Source: Dysidea avara
Taxonomy: Eukaryota > Porifera > Demospongiae > Dictyoceratida > Dysideidae
Direction: 5' to 3'
Length of the DNA stretch: 64,000 bases
NCBI RefSeq assembly: GCF_963678975.1
Contig: NC_089274.1
Location: forward strand, 30,505,053-30,569,052
The position numbers were made by a program, and so were the translations under genes. Each line of letters starts with the position of its first letter. Within the stretch, counting starts at the first letter, position 1. The notes under the pieces were generated by a model that had not been told where the DNA came from, ran no database searches, and saw nothing but the letters and a program-made list of their open reading frames with translations. Of the stretch, positions 34,863-47,389 are shown piece by piece.

Positions 34863-35499
34863 TATATATATATGTATTATATTATATATAATACTCTTTT
34901 TACTAATACTGCATAATGCACATGAGATCCCAGTACTGAGTTAGGACATGCATGCAAGAGTCCAGACCACTATAATTTTTAAAAAAATGTGTCTCCCATT
35001 CAGCATCAGATTAGAGAGGGCTGTATATAATTTCCCACTCTAGAGGAAATACCTCTTAAACACTTTCTATTACTTGTTAACAAATCATTGTTGGTTGGAA
35101 GTGTTACTAACACCCTCTCTTGACACCTAGAAATGTATTGCAATCCTGGTAGTGTGCATAGCATTCTGAAAGGGAAGGTAATGAATAGATGTTCTGATCA
35201 TTAGTGTACACCTCTATCTAATTAGTCATATGGAATAACTGACGCAAACTTGAATTGATAATGTATATAAATTATGTAAGAAAAACATGATGTACAGTGG
35301 TATATAATACTTTATATATACCACACGTGCATGTACTGTATACACACACATATGTATGAGTACTGTATACACACACATATGCATGAAGGCATGCAAGCAT
35401 GTATGTATGCATGCACATACTGTATTCATGAATGTATGTGCACACACATATATACACATGTGCACACACACATATATAGCTATAATATCGTCATCACTA
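34863..35499. other. TA and CACA-type simple repeats, no gene
   Basis: TA-rich tract at about 34857-34890 and short ACACACATATG-type repeats at about 35330-35480. The open frames across them (Cys/His/Tyr-rich) are low-complexity artefacts. Confidence 0.5.
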
Positions 35500-36232
35500 T
35501 AAGTTCCGTTGATGAGTCTTCAGATTGATGCTCCTCTCCTAATGGTCTAGACACAAAAATGTAATGACAAGTTACAGTACATTGTGAAAGTAAATAGCTG
35601 CTTACCATTTACACTACTACACATTATCAGTTGTTTTCTTACATGGATCATCTAGTCAGTCACTATGAAAAGAGGGTAAATAAATCACTGATAGGTTATA
35701 TGTGATCATGTACTAAACATAAAAATACGTGCAATAAGGAATCATTCTTGAAAGGGGACAAAATTAATCTGCATGCACATGGAAGCTGTCACCATTGTGC
35801 TTACTCATCACCATGGTGATATGATGTACACATCACCATGGTGACATATTCATCACTAAAAGAACAGCTATGGACAATTTTCACAAGTCACTACCTGATT
35901 GCTCAAATGATAGACTGTGATAATAATTAAGTATAAGTTGCTTCTTGGGATATGCATGAAGGAACCACTTGGATCTCATCATGTGATACCTAGCATTTGT
36001 TTCCCTGTTATAAAGTCGGTTACCAAAGTTTCTTGCTAAAACTGAGCAATCAAACATGGATCCTGGGAATACAATTGTGATTGGATTGTCACACATATCC
36101 AATTCACCAATTTTGATGATTCAACGTCAGAATGGAAAAAGCTTTTGAATAGAAATTTGGTCAGTAGCGAATGCTACCACACCTTAACAGACAATGAAAA
36201 TTTCAGATCTATGTGTTTCTTGAACACTAGTA

Positions 36233-36346
36233 TTCCAGATTCATAAAATTGGAGTCCCTTTTGAAAAACAATCACATACGTATGTCATTTCCAGATTCAT
36301 AAAATTGGAGTCCCTTTTGAAAAACAATCACATACGTATGTCATTG
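36233..36346 (+). repeat. Exact 56-bp tandem duplication
   Basis: Two identical 56-bp units beginning TTCCAGATTCATAAAATTGG, at 36233-36288 and 36289-36344. The identity indicates recent duplication. Confidence 0.9.
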
Positions 36347-36393
36347 CTATAGCCATTTGACTACAACTGCCTCTCTCTTTCAAACTTCACAGA

Positions 36394-36630
36394 TACACAC
36401 TACACACATAAGATGCACACATGTACTACTCACATACACATGTACTACTCACATACACATGTACTACTCACATACACATGCACACACACTACATGCATGC
36501 ACGGCTTACACGCATGCACGCACCAATGCAAGTACGCACATGCACACACACACTACACAAACGCACGCCACACATACACAAACTATATTCTGCACTACGC
36601 ACACTTATATTATACACATTACACTAACAT
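36394..36630 (+). repeat. CA-rich tract with 20-bp minisatellite
   Basis: Counterpart of the CA microsatellite in copy B. At 36418-36482 it has about three copies of CATGTACTACTCACATACA. The His/Thr/Tyr-rich frames are artefacts. Confidence 0.8.
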
Positions 36631-37206
36631 TATGCTATGCTGAAACGAATGCTTCACATGTTCACAGTAGCCATCACACACTAAACCACACATGCACGCA
36701 CACACAGAGGCATTTGCTTCCCAATGTAGCATAAGATGTTGCTGATGGGTTGACTGATCTCACACCATCATATCAGAGCAAGGGGTATTTGGCAAGATGG
36801 CACGGTGCTCCATTGGCCCAGTGTGAACACAAAATTACCTACACATCCCATAGTTTCTGTTCAGATTTGTGGGTAATACACTTCAAACTTGAAGTAATTG
36901 GCCCAGTGGGGCACTGCTGGTATAACAGTAGTGGGTCACTTTGGCTCAGATCGAGCACTGTGTAACAACAAATAATAGCAAAACCAATATTTGGAGATTT
37001 GTTGTAAAATTGCAGTTGATGAAAATTTTATTTAGCAAAATGCTCTCACAGAAAAATTGATGGCACACCATTGCAGATGAGATTTTATGTGGTGCAAGCT
37101 GACAGAAGGACGAAGTGTGTTTATTGTGTGGACTCAGTCACTGCTTCAGTATGGCCAGGTTGCTTCCTTGATCAGGCTATCCCACTTTAAAGGTTCTACT
37201 GCAGCC

Positions 37207-38387
37207 TAGGGATGCCACGATAGTCATGACATACGACATGTCGTGACATAAAGCTTCATGATATGATATGACATAGGCTTCTTTATGTCGTGACATAAAT
37301 ATCTCCTAATAATGCACACTTTTCCATTCATTTTGATCAAATTTGATGCAATAAATATGAGAAAAATTGACAAATAAGTATGAGCAATGTTGGCTGTCGA
37401 TGTCATAATTAATATTTCTGATGTTTAAATTGATATTTTTGCATGTTTAAGGTGGCGCTAAAGTAATAACGCGCATTCTTGACAACAATCTGCTGTGTCT
37501 CAACATGGTCTCAATTTAAGACATATTGAAAGCTAGTACTTAATTTTGCATACAAATAAACTATGCATACAGGAATCTATCATTCGTAGAGAGTATAAAG
37601 CGTAGAACTGCTCTCAAACCAAGAAATCGGTGGTACTTAGTGGACCACAGAAGACGCGTTATCTCTCAATAACCTCAAGTTTTAGCTCCAATACTTCACA
37701 TGATGAAAGCATACTATTACAAGAATCATCCTACGTATCAATAAGTGGAAGCGATTTACAAGTCGAAATATATGGCGTTTAAAAGCAGATGATAGCCTTG
37801 TTTCACCGTTCGCACCAAGCGAAGAAGCCATAGAATGGACATATGATATACCGATACGTAGAATTATTCAGACACTATTGCTTACCATTCATACGAGGTT
37901 TCGTGGCTGTTCAACCCGTGTCTACAGAGAAAAGATAATGTTTGTAACAGGCTGTAAGGTGAGTCGAAACAAATAATAATTATTAGTAGCGCTTGTTTTC
38001 ACGTTGTCAAGGTTGTCAATTTGTTGTAAAGGTGAGTTACATTCCACCTGAAATGTGTAACAGCAGCTGCTTGTTGTTTTTGCTAACAACTCACCTGTTA
38101 TTCGTGGCTGTTTTTAAGCTTGGTAAGTTTATTATGGTTCTGCGCCGAATTAGCCCCCGCCTGATTTACCACAAATTACGTAGTATATGATATGTTACGT
38201 CATATGTATTTGCTATGGCTTCTTGTGCGCGTCATTGCTTTATCGCCACCTTAAATCAAAATAACTATACAGTTTCATAAATAACAGTTTCAGTTGCGAA
38301 ACGTTAATTATGTCGTGACATATGATATGTCGTGACATAAACCTCTATGACATGTGACATAAAAAATTCTATGTCGTGACATCCCTA
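37207..38387. mobile_element. hAT-like element, 8-bp TSD, with nested insert
   Basis: The ends TAGGGATGCCACGATA and, read inward from the right, TAGGGATGTCACGACATA are inverted. The subterminal zone repeats ATGTCGTGACATAA on both strands. The perfect duplication CTGCAGCC lies at 37199-37206 and 38388-38395. Without its nested insert (37451-38250) it is only about 380 bp, so it is a MITE carrying a second element. Confidence 0.9.
37451..38250. mobile_element. TTAA-flanked element nested in the hAT MITE
   Basis: TIRs are GGTGGCGCTAAAGTAATAAC (left) and, read inward from the right, GGTGGCGATAAAGCAATGAC. TTAA flanks both sides (37447-37450 and 38251-38254). TTAA targets are typical of piggyBac-like elements, but the ends lack the usual CCC start. 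It contains no recognisable transposase. Confidence 0.7.
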
Positions 38388-39335
38388 CTGCAGCCTAGTT
38401 CTTTAGTGGGCCACGTCCACTTATCAGGATCATGTGTTTCTGTCTGTAGGCATACTTAGAGCCTCATCCATTTATCAATGGCTGTGCACTAATCCATGTC
38501 TGTTGCAAAGTTTACGTGGAGCCATTCCCACTAATCGAGTACAAGTTCTAGTCTAGTCTCATCTCAGCTTCTGTCATGAGCCACACCCATTTGCATGTGA
38601 GGAACCATGCTATTTAAATGCACCAGTAAGGTGTAGTTTCAGTAGTATCTATGAAGCACACTTGGTTTGTCAAAACTCACCTCAACAACCACTATCAAAA
38701 GCTTGGACACAAGGTATCAATATAATATTGATGAAATCTAAATTTGGCGGCTTGGTGACAAATTGCGAATTTGCCAATTTTAGTATATCGCCAAATTTTG
38801 TTGTTATATAAAAAACACTTATCAAATTTCCATGATGGTCTGGTTGCATTATATCAACACACTTTGTGGGTGTAATATATGCTACACACACCAAACACAC
38901 TACACTACAGACACATGTGTGACACACATCACTTCAACTTAAAATATGTACCTATGTATGTACTGTGCAACACAATGGTCTAGCTCTACACATTCATTTT
39001 GTGATTGCTTTTTCCTGAGCATATCAGCTGTGCTGTCTGCTCAGTAACAATAATAATAATAATAATCTACTTGTCCACCTATGAAACAATATAACACACA
39101 AGTTATCAGATATCACACAAACGAGTGTCATATGTACAGTACATGTACTGGGATGGATAGATGTGGTTTATAGTTACACATAATATACTCAATAGGCCAA
39201 TCGTTATAAGTGCATTTGCAAATTGGATATTTTTGGTGACAAGTAAGTACATACATTCTAATTACTTTACGTATAGACAATCTTCTTTGCAGGTCCAGAC
39301 TTTTGAGTGGATACACTACAGTGCACCTTTTTGTG

Positions 39336-39685
39336 AATGTATTTCGACTGTTTACCTTTCACTACTGTATTGGGTGGTTCACTGCTAGCCAATCTATTTC
39401 GAACTTCATCAGTACAGTTGCTCAGACACATTGTTAGTAATTTCTATGGAGCTATTACTAAGGGCCATAACAAAATGTAATACTCTTGAGCATTAAATAT
39501 AAGCCCACAACATATGAAGATTATGTGTGAACAGAGCCTGAAACTGTGGACTAACCAAGACAAGTCATACTTGTATTTGAGACATACAGTACATCATAAA
39601 TCACAAAATATTATACTATCTTTGCTACAAGCAGATGTAATGAATAGCAAGATTTAAATTTGTTAATTCTTCCTTTACCAATGAT
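39336..39685. other. No gene seen
   Basis: AT-rich spacer between dispersed repeat copy C and the next MITE. Confidence 0.35.
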
Positions 39686-40028
39686 CAGGGGCGGATCCAG
39701 AGTTTCGAAAGAGGGGGGGCACCTTTCTGAAAAACAGTTGAAGACCAAAAAAACTTGCTGAAAACCAGTTGAAGACCAAAAAAAAGAAAAAAAAAAGGTC
39801 ACAGCAATAATAGCTAGTTATCCTTACCAACTATATCACGTCTGTTATGCAAAATAAAATTCTATTTGTAGCTTCATAGGTAAGCTACACTGCTTCATGA
39901 ACATTGTGACTGCTTTATTAGAGTAATTGACTGCTCTATTAGAGTATCTCGATCTTGTATGCAATTTCTTGAAGGGGGGGGGGGGGGGGGGCATTTGCCC
40001 CAAATGCCCCATCCTGGATCCGCCACTG
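39686..40028. mobile_element. hAT-type MITE with CAGGGGCGGATCCAG ends
   Basis: Left end CAGGGGCGGATCCAG; right end, read inward, CAGTGGCGGATCCAG. AATGAT occurs at both junctions as a shortened target duplication. It holds a run of about 18 G (39976-39993), a duplicated GTTGAAGACCAAAAAA, and a dimer of the ACTGCTCTATTAGAGTA motif (39907-39954). Confidence 0.8.
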
Positions 40029-41161
40029 AATGATTAACTTTTTGTATAGTGTGCATAATAATCTGAACCCTCAGTATTGGCACATCGAGGTGTCCGCAAA
40101 TCTATTGAAATTTTGTACAGCTTGTAGAGATGCTGTAAAACACTTAGTGAGGCAAAACAAACCATTAATATAATTATGGTACTTCAGCAAGAAATACAGC
40201 ATAACATTACATCACATAGCCATTCATATGATAAAAGATAAAATTTCATAGATTTTCTGCTATAACGTTCTTAGCACTATTGCCATCATGACACCCACCT
40301 GAATGTAACAGGCTATACCAATTATAAGGGAAATTGGCAGATGACCTGCTTTCTCTACAAAGCACGACACTTATTGTTGGATGGCAAGGCTATGCAAGAC
40401 TGTGCTTTATGTTGGTATCCTCATAACTGAACAAGTGTAAGAATAAATAGCAATGAAATAAGGGAGGTAACTATGCTTGCACCTATATGAGTGAATATTT
40501 AATTCTTACTTTGGTTGTATAATGAGTATAGCAATGAGTGAAGTAGGGATTATATGTCCACTAGATGTCTTCCCTTGTTTCACCGCTTTTCATTCAAACT
40601 TTCCTTAAATTTGTTTGTTTCTTTTTATGCAACATAATTTACATATATATGACTCATGAATTGGCGTCAACCATACATATTAAAGCCGATGTACAGTATT
40701 ACAAACAAGAACAGTACGAGAAGCGCTCTGCAATCAATCCAGTCACTGCCGAAATTACAGAGAATCCTTGTGCCAACCAGCTGCACTGAAACCATAACAT
40801 GTTACTGCAAATCAACACCTATAGGGTATATGGTAGTGGAGAAAGACAAAGGAGGACAAATGCAAGTCTAGCTGAGGTTGGAGAAAACACATGTCTCGGG
40901 CTGAAGCAACATTGAACAGTGAAGAAATCAAGCCATAACCTTATCCATAGTCAAGTTATGCTTGGCTGCAGGTATCAGGTACTCAGTAGAAAATTCAGCT
41001 AAATAGGAATGATTCCATAGAAACTTGTTGGAAAAGTTCTGAAGGCATTTTTTGGCTTGGTTATGCCAAACCAATATGGCTAAGCTGTTATGAAGGAAAA
41101 GTGAGGCTTGTTTTGTGTGTAATTTATAGGCAAGAAGCCCAAACCTCCATGATCCCTACAC
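40029..41161. other. No gene seen
   Basis: No domain in any frame; the two overlapping frames near 40565-40871 lack any recognisable pattern. Confidence 0.35.
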
Positions 41162-41805
41162 TATATGTGACCCGCTGAGCAAAAACCGGCCATTTTCACA
41201 AAATTCTATTTTGCTGTATTAAATACACTGGGTAAAAATACGCATGCTACAAGAAAATTTTATGCACATTTTGATCACATTCATACACACTGAAATTGAG
41301 CTCAAATCAACAAAACCTATACACCACTGGATTCGCCAGTTTATGGCGAGTAAGAAAATCTTAGTTTCATGTTTACACAGCAAAGGATACGTGAATTATG
41401 GGTGTTTATTTACAATGCAGTTAAAACAACACTGACCATCATTTCTTAGTTGGAATGGCCTTCTTCTTTGTCAACATGGAGGAGTACAGGGAAAGCACTA
41501 TACCTTGATTGATTTGCCAGTTCATGGTGCACAGACTGAACCAAGTCCCATCTTCATAGCTTGTTTCAATTATGAGTTATGATCGATTATCTAAGCACCT
41601 GTAATTTATTTCCCATATTGTTGCTGTACAAATCAAGTTTATCACTGTTCCAACTGCCAAGCGCTATAACCCCAAGACCATTCACGACAAAAGGCCAAAA
41701 CTTTGGCTGTCCACTTTTTTGTTACTATAGATTACAGAGATGCAATAAAACGGAATTTGAGGAATGTGCAAAAACGGCTGGTTTTTGCTCAGCCGGTCAC
41801 ATATA
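41162..41805. mobile_element. MITE with TATATGTGACC ends
   Basis: TIRs of about 30 bp start TATATGTGACCCGCTGAGCA (left) and TATATGTGACCGGCTGAGCA (right, read inward) and continue AAAACCRGCC. 644 bp, non-coding (frames at 41244-41435 and 41579-41806 run into the TIRs). The superfamily is not assigned. Confidence 0.85.
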
Positions 41806-42851
41806 GTACTGTCATACTGAATGATAACATTAGCAGCCACTATAAAGAAGGTACAAATTGACCACTTTGATCAGAAAATAACAGTAGTTCAACAGTGCCT
41901 TAGATTTGTACCATACATACAGGTGTATGGTATACATGTTAATAGCTATTGTTGTAGTTAGAGGTATGGGTGAATATGGTGCCATGTCCCACAGGTTGAG
42001 CAATTGGTGCAGAAAAACATTGACATTGATGCCATATTAACAGTTCATATACAACATGAAATTGACATTGATATCAGCATGTACAGCCCTATACATATCA
42101 TGATGTTTAGCTTATTTTCAGGTGACTTGAACATGGAGGTAATTTGCCCTATGAAAGTACCTTTAAACAAGCTGTCACTGAGTCTATAGGTATCTTTTAG
42201 GTTTCTGATAGCATAAACTGCTTGCACAGTTATAAAATTCGTCATAGTAGAAGAACAACGGATGGGGGTTCTAGTAAGTATGCTTGTTTACTGGTCAAAA
42301 CAAAAATAGCTTATAGACGTAGATGGTATTTTAAGATTCTATACCTCATAGCCTACAGGTATAATCTAGTAATTGATCTTTATTTATACATTCCCCATCA
42401 AAAGCCACTTGTAGAGATATTGAGTGATAGCGTATAATACTATGGTTTATTGTCAGTACCACTAGTACCTTATTTGGCAACCGAGATATTAACAAAGCCA
42501 CAATAATATATATTGAGGCCCATAGCTGAAACTGTGATGCTGAAAATATTGAATATAGGTATATCCTAGAGCCCTACTTGATCACACGTAATTATGATGT
42601 ATATACACTGTATTATGTAGATTAATAATGTTTGGTTCACTTTAAAAACAGTGTTCAAACAGAGAGAACCCTCTCTTATATACTCTGTATATAGTTTTAA
42701 AACTTTGCAAGGGGAGGGGTGTTAACCATTTTGGATTAGGGTATCTCAGTGTATCAAGTTTATAGCCATACATTATTTAATGTTGCACTTCAAAGTCGTT
42801 CTCTTATGACGGGGCAAAACAAATAACTCACAAATGTCTTGCTCACATACA
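41806..42851. other. No gene seen
   Basis: AT-rich, with short frames lacking recognised domains. Confidence 0.35.
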
Positions 42852-43066
42852 TACAGTACTGCTCAAATGTAATGTCATCTTGCAAGAGTGCGAGCAATTA
42901 AAAACTTGCTAATTAAAAAGCATGGAACCTGTTTTGCTTATGAGTATTCATCCTGTTTTATTTGGGATGAACACTAGCAAGTGAAACGGGTGCCATTCCA
43001 TTAATTAGCAACTTTTTTAATCGCTCGCACTCTTGCAAGACGACGATACGTTTGAGCAGTACTGTA
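42852..43066. mobile_element. Tc1/mariner-like MITE
   Basis: TIRs start TACAGTACTGCTCAAA and run through CTTGCAAGAGTGCGAGC. The right end is the inverse, ending TACTGTA. The outer TA on each side fits a TA target duplication and the CAGTACTG start fits Tc1/mariner derivatives. 215 bp, non-coding. Confidence 0.8.
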
Positions 43067-43160
43067 CACTAGTATACTTCACCCGAACCATAGCAAGTGG
43101 GAGGCACTCTAATCTTCTCTGTACTCTGATCTAGTCAAAAGTCAAGCAAGAAATTCTCAG

Positions 43161-43333
43161 TACCGTACAACAGGGAATTTTGATAAAAAAAATTTTAGAA
43201 AAATTGGTTGCATTCGTCAAATGTCAATAAGCACCTCAAACACTGTTTATATTTGTGATTTCTTACTTTTCATTTTGTCAAATTTGATTAACCGTCAAAT
43301 TCTCCTTTTGTCAATATTTCCTGTTGTACGGTG
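43161..43333. mobile_element. MITE with TACCGTACAACAGG ends
   Basis: The left end TACCGTACAACAGGGAAT and, in inverse, the right end TATTTCCTGTTGTACGGT. The interior is rich in GTCAAA/TTTGAC. Resembles the element at 20235. Confidence 0.75.
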
Positions 43334-43516
43334 GGTCAAAAGGCAAGCTTCATTTCTACCACTATTTGATGCTTTTAGAACTATGACATAACTAAAAATA
43401 TACAAGAATTTGGTCAAGGGTCCATCATGGATTTTAGTGCATGTCAAGGATCAAGGATTATTTATTTAACTTGGACCATGGACGAAGATCAGAGTACAGG
43501 ATATATTGGAGTGGCC

Positions 43517-43604
43517 TGCAATGCTCACATGCAAATTGTCACAGCCACATAATATACTACTGCAATGCTCACATGCAAATTGTCACAGCCACATAATATA
43601 CTAT
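43517..43604 (+). repeat. Exact 44-bp tandem duplication
   Basis: Two identical units starting TGCAATGCTCACATGCAAAT, at 43517-43560 and 43561-43604. Confidence 0.9.
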
Positions 43605-44762
43605 CAAGAGTTCATAAGAGAGATAAACGTCATAATAATTGACAATTACATGAACAAATAATTACAAGAGGTCAGGAGTCCAGTCTCAGGGTTACTAAGT
43701 AATTACTAAAAAGCATGGAGCCCTGGCAAGACCAAAAAAATAAACTACATACTCTTGATACTATGTGGGAGAATGGAATACTTCAACAAAAGCATCACTT
43801 CTCCTGTGTTGCTGGTAAGTTTATACTGAGACTAGTCTACTTAATACTGTTTTACCATAGACATGGCCATGGGCAGGCCATATAGGTCACGTTTAGTATG
43901 CAAATAAACAGTAGTGTCGACAGTGCAATGCAAATCTACAGGCCCTCTTTGTATGACTCACCAACTCTTCAAGGGTAGTGAAACTCCTGGATGTGTTTTC
44001 AGCAAATAATCACCCTCTCGAGCTCATTGTTGGAGTCTATCGATCTTTCCTAGGACCTCGCCAACCCAGAATTCGTAGGATTTACACTGGTACTATCAAA
44101 TCCCCCTACACCCGTTAATTCTAAAATCCTTTGTCACAAGTGACGGTATATTGATCACAAGTGACAGTCCTATTAGCAATATATAACCCACAATCAGTAT
44201 GCGAAGCGGGTGGCTTAAAGAAAGTGTTGATATGGAAAATTAACGCCTCGGTATGGTTTCGTTGGATGAAGAAGAAAAGCAGCCTGATTGAAGATAAAAG
44301 AAAAGACAAGGCGCACACTCGTCGGAACCCCAAAAGACACATCCCACCGGTGAGTTTGTTGTTGTGGCGTAAAATGGTGACCATGCGCTGCTTCGTTTGG
44401 GCTCTAGGCTTGTGACTGTGGTCAGTGAGTGAGACGAAATTGAGTTTTGACGATTTAAAAAAAATTCTATATCCGGCCGCCAGTAAGTGCTTTCTTGTTT
44501 GTAATGCTACATTTGATGTTAGATGGACTAATATTATTCCGTAAAGGTGATTTTCGTCGCGTAAGAAGTTTCTAAGCTGATTTTTAAGGGCGGTAATTTT
44601 GGCAGCACGCGTCACTTTTGATGCACACCCTACTTAAACAGTACTGTTTGATATTCTCCGTACTGTACAGAGAATATAATATCTATGATGTTGAGGTACA
44701 CAAGGAATACTGACATGATAGGTCAGTCAGCCTGAGCTGACAACCTTAATACACATCAGAAA
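43605..44762. other. No gene supported
   Basis: A 164-codon minus-strand frame (44121-44615) and an overlapping plus-strand frame exist, but neither shows a domain and codon use looks random. The sequence is more likely repeat-derived. Confidence 0.35.
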
Positions 44763-45660
44763 GTGGCTACATTAGACGAGTGGACTATACATACAGCACC
44801 ATGTCTATACCGCATATGTAATTCCAATTTGAGTTTGCAGGGTTGTGTTGTACTGTATATAAAGGGAGGGTTTTTAGTCACAACATGTGAATGTGTTTTA
44901 GGAAGGATGAATGAAAAGAGAGGTCACAGAAAGCTTTGTCTTTGTTGTAATAAGTATTATGAGAAGAAAAAGTATTTTCCGAAGACACTTCTTGTATCTA
45001 TTCCTAGGAGGACTGTCTCAATTTTACCAGTATCTATACCTATTGACCTAGTTTCTTTTCATGAGTTGCTACCTCTTTCTGCATACACTGGATCTCCTGT
45101 TCCTTTTCTGGAAGCCTGCTGGACAGAACATTACAACTAAGAACATTAACAGATGGTATGTGTATGTGCATTATGGTGTAAGTGTTATTGTTCTTATACT
45201 AGGGTGGGAAGTATGCTGTACAAAAGAAACCTTGAGTTTTTTACCAGCTAATCACAGCAGAAACAGGCCCTGTCAATCTTGTTTAATAAAGAGTTACTTC
45301 TCATACCTATTCATCTTGAAACACATTGGTGCTTGGCCACTGTGGATTTCAAGTTACAACAGTTTGGTTACTATGACTCTATGAAAGGTATCAACAATAT
45401 GTGCCTGCAGCAACTGAGAGAGTATATTGAATGCAAAGCCTTTGATTCAAATTCAAGTGTTTGTAACTTCTCAGAGTGGCCAAATATGTTTCACAATGAT
45501 CTTCCACAGCAGTGTTACAACTCTAACTGTGGAGTATGTGTAGGTGAGGTGTTTGTCTGAGAGATCACCATTTTGTTTCTCTGAAACAGACATCCCTTTT
45601 GTCAGAAACATGTAACTTTAATTATGTAAGAAATTGTTTTAAAGTATGCATTGACTGTTT
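44763..45660 (+). pseudogene. Ulp1/SENP-like cysteine protease (C48), broken
   Basis: The frame at about 45252-45560 encodes the core of a SUMO-protease-like domain: LFNKELLLIPIHLETHWCLA (catalytic His in THW), then FGYYDSMKGINN (catalytic Asp in YYD), and QQCYNSNCGVCV (oxyanion Gln and catalytic Cys). After a frame break, FCQKHV and EIVLKYAL (to about 45655) resemble the normal C-terminal helix, with stops between. A frame upstream (44763-45140, with GHRKLCLCCNKYYEKKKYF) may be an earlier exon. All catalytic residues are kept but the tail is interrupted, so it is a pseudogene or has unrecognised introns. Such proteases occur both as host de-SUMOylases and in DNA transposons. Confidence 0.65.
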
Positions 45661-45670
45661 AACAACTAAC

Positions 45671-46222
45671 TACCGTATGGAGGGAAACTTTGGTGCCGTT
45701 AAAATTTGGCGAATTTGGCAATTGACCATGAATTCGCCAAATTTTCCCCATCCAAATATTTTGGTGGCGAAGAAAATAACAAACCAAGCCTCGAACTAAT
45801 CAATTTTCTACTCGACCAAGGGATAGTGGGCCAGACATTACGCTAGAGCCAAGCCTGCCTCGACTACCTCACTAGGTAGGTAGCTAGCTAGTTACTGTAC
45901 ACGTGGTATCCTCAAACTTCACCTCGAAACGGGCATGACAAGTATAGCGAGTCCTACCATGTTAAGTACGATATTCACTATTCCAGAGGGTGTAGATCTA
46001 CTGTCTATATAGTATTATCTTTTTGTTGGTAGCTGACTCCAGGCGCCGAATCGCTGAGAGGCGTGGCACTCCAGTTCTCACTTCAGGCACAGCGATTAGT
46101 GATCTAATTAATTCAAAACGGCATGCGCTTTGCTAACAATTCGCCAAATTTTATTTCGCCAACAGTGATATTTTACTTGATTCGCCAAATTTTCCCTCCT
46201 CCAAAGTTTCCCTCCGTACGGT
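45671..46222. mobile_element. MITE with TACCGTATGGAGGG ends
   Basis: Left TIR TACCGTATGGAGGGAAACTT; right TIR, read inward, TACCGTACGGAGGGAAACTT. Subterminal ATTCGCCAAATTTT repeats occur in both orientations. 552 bp, non-coding. It sits directly after the protease relic. Family relatives: 48664, and fragments near 38745-38790. Confidence 0.85.
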
Positions 46223-46243
46223 ACATAGGTATCCTACTGACTA

Positions 46244-47389
46244 CTACATTAGTTCCCTCATAAATCTCTCGGCACAAGCTCTTTGCATGTTGCATGCTTT
46301 TTTTTTGTTAATTTGTTTATGCCGTTCCATCCAGACTGCGGTACATGAAAACCCTCTCACAGTAAGAAATAATTCCACTATTTTTTTTAACAAAATCTCG
46401 TGAGTCTCTCTGCTATCTATTTCAAAATTTTCTGAGGCTATCAGCCAGTAAAACTGCACGTCATCATCACTTATTACACCTTTGATGATTTCTGCTTTAG
46501 ATGGTGGGGAAGGCTTTTCGAGTGCCATTAAAGATGGCCTCAACTGATATTCTATTGCACAAAATAGCTGAAAGGTTGTTTCCTTTACATACCACAGGCC
46601 ACCTCTATCTTGTTTCTTTGTCCACTCTTCATCTGTTTCACAAACTTCACTGTCTCTATTTGTCAACTCCATCAAACACAATACCAATTCTTCTTTAAGT
46701 TCATGGTTTTCTCTAATTGTCTGCGTAAATGATGACAAACGTAGCCTGCAATATACTAAATAACATTCTTTTTATTGCTTGTTAGCAAAGCTGTGATTTC
46801 TGGCTGTAAATACTGAATCTGAAAGTGACTTTTGATGAGTGCTTTGAAAATCCCATCCGTTAGGTGCTGGTACAAAACTGGATGAATAGGTGTACCAATG
46901 TTTGCAATAAAGTATGTCCATTGTTTTATAAAGCCCTTGAAAGTTCTTAGCACAAAATATTGCTTCCACATTTTCTCTTTATTGTAAGAAAATGACTTTT
47001 TGACAGACGACAAAATCACACTGTGTAGTTGCCCTGTCAGCTGCTTAACAAAAGCCTTCACAGTGCTTTTATTAGCATCCCTCAAACACCAATCTAATAA
47101 ATTCATTGCAGATTCCCAGGTTTGAATTGTGACTGGTGTTTTAATTTCAAAAGACTTCTTTCAGCACCTCTTGCAGGTATTTCATCAGCATGTTGCCCTC
47201 CTCTGTGCCGCCTGATTGCTGAGGAGCTGTTCCTACACGTGTTAAACAATGAGTTAAATGATACACAATATAATATTTTCCATAAATAAACAGTGCGTTA
47301 AGTATTTAGCTACGAGGTTTAACTGAATCATCTGAAACCTCGCTCAAAGCAGCTGGTGTTTGGCCTCGTATCTCCCGAAATTCTGCCAT
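46244..47389 (-). pseudogene. Broken gene of unknown family
   Basis: Minus-strand protein-like sequence in consecutive frames. A possible start ATG at 47389 opens MAEFREIRGQTPAALSEVSD, with a splice-like junction and resumption at about 47232 (GTAPQQSGGTEEGNMLMKYL). A frame change precedes TPVTIQTWESAMNLLDWCLR; the frame runs through KGFIKQWTYFIANIG to a TAG near 46755. YIAGYVCHHLRRQLEK follows and, after another frame change, ELKEELVLCLMELT, GGLWYVKETTFQLF, SDDDVQFYWLIASENFEID and KKIVELFLTVRGFSC, ending at 46244. No catalytic motif is recognised. Overall length would be about 330 residues. A decayed transposon gene or dead host paralogue is likely. Confidence 0.6.

Larger units (their letters stand above)
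35500..39335 (+). repeat. Dispersed (CA)n-cored repeat, copy C
   Basis: Same order of blocks as copy B (6123-8740). It is longer because of later insertions: a 1.18-kb hAT-like element (37207-38387) and a piece of about 75 bp ending in (AAT)6 at about 38989-39064 that copy B lacks. The conserved tail (about 38870-39310) is nearly identical to 8345-8720. Confidence 0.7.

Noticed and set aside
35226..35528. Cys/His-rich frames near 35.3 kb as zinc-finger proteins
   Set aside because: They arise from ACACACATATG-type repeats; Cys/His spacing is that of the DNA repeat.
41244..41806. Two frames inside the TATATGTGACC element as a transposase
   Set aside because: Short, no DDE/DDD-type motif, and running into the TIRs.
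44121..44615. 164-codon minus-strand frame as a gene
   Set aside because: No domain, unremarkable codon use, overlapping equal-quality frames on the other strand; likely chance.
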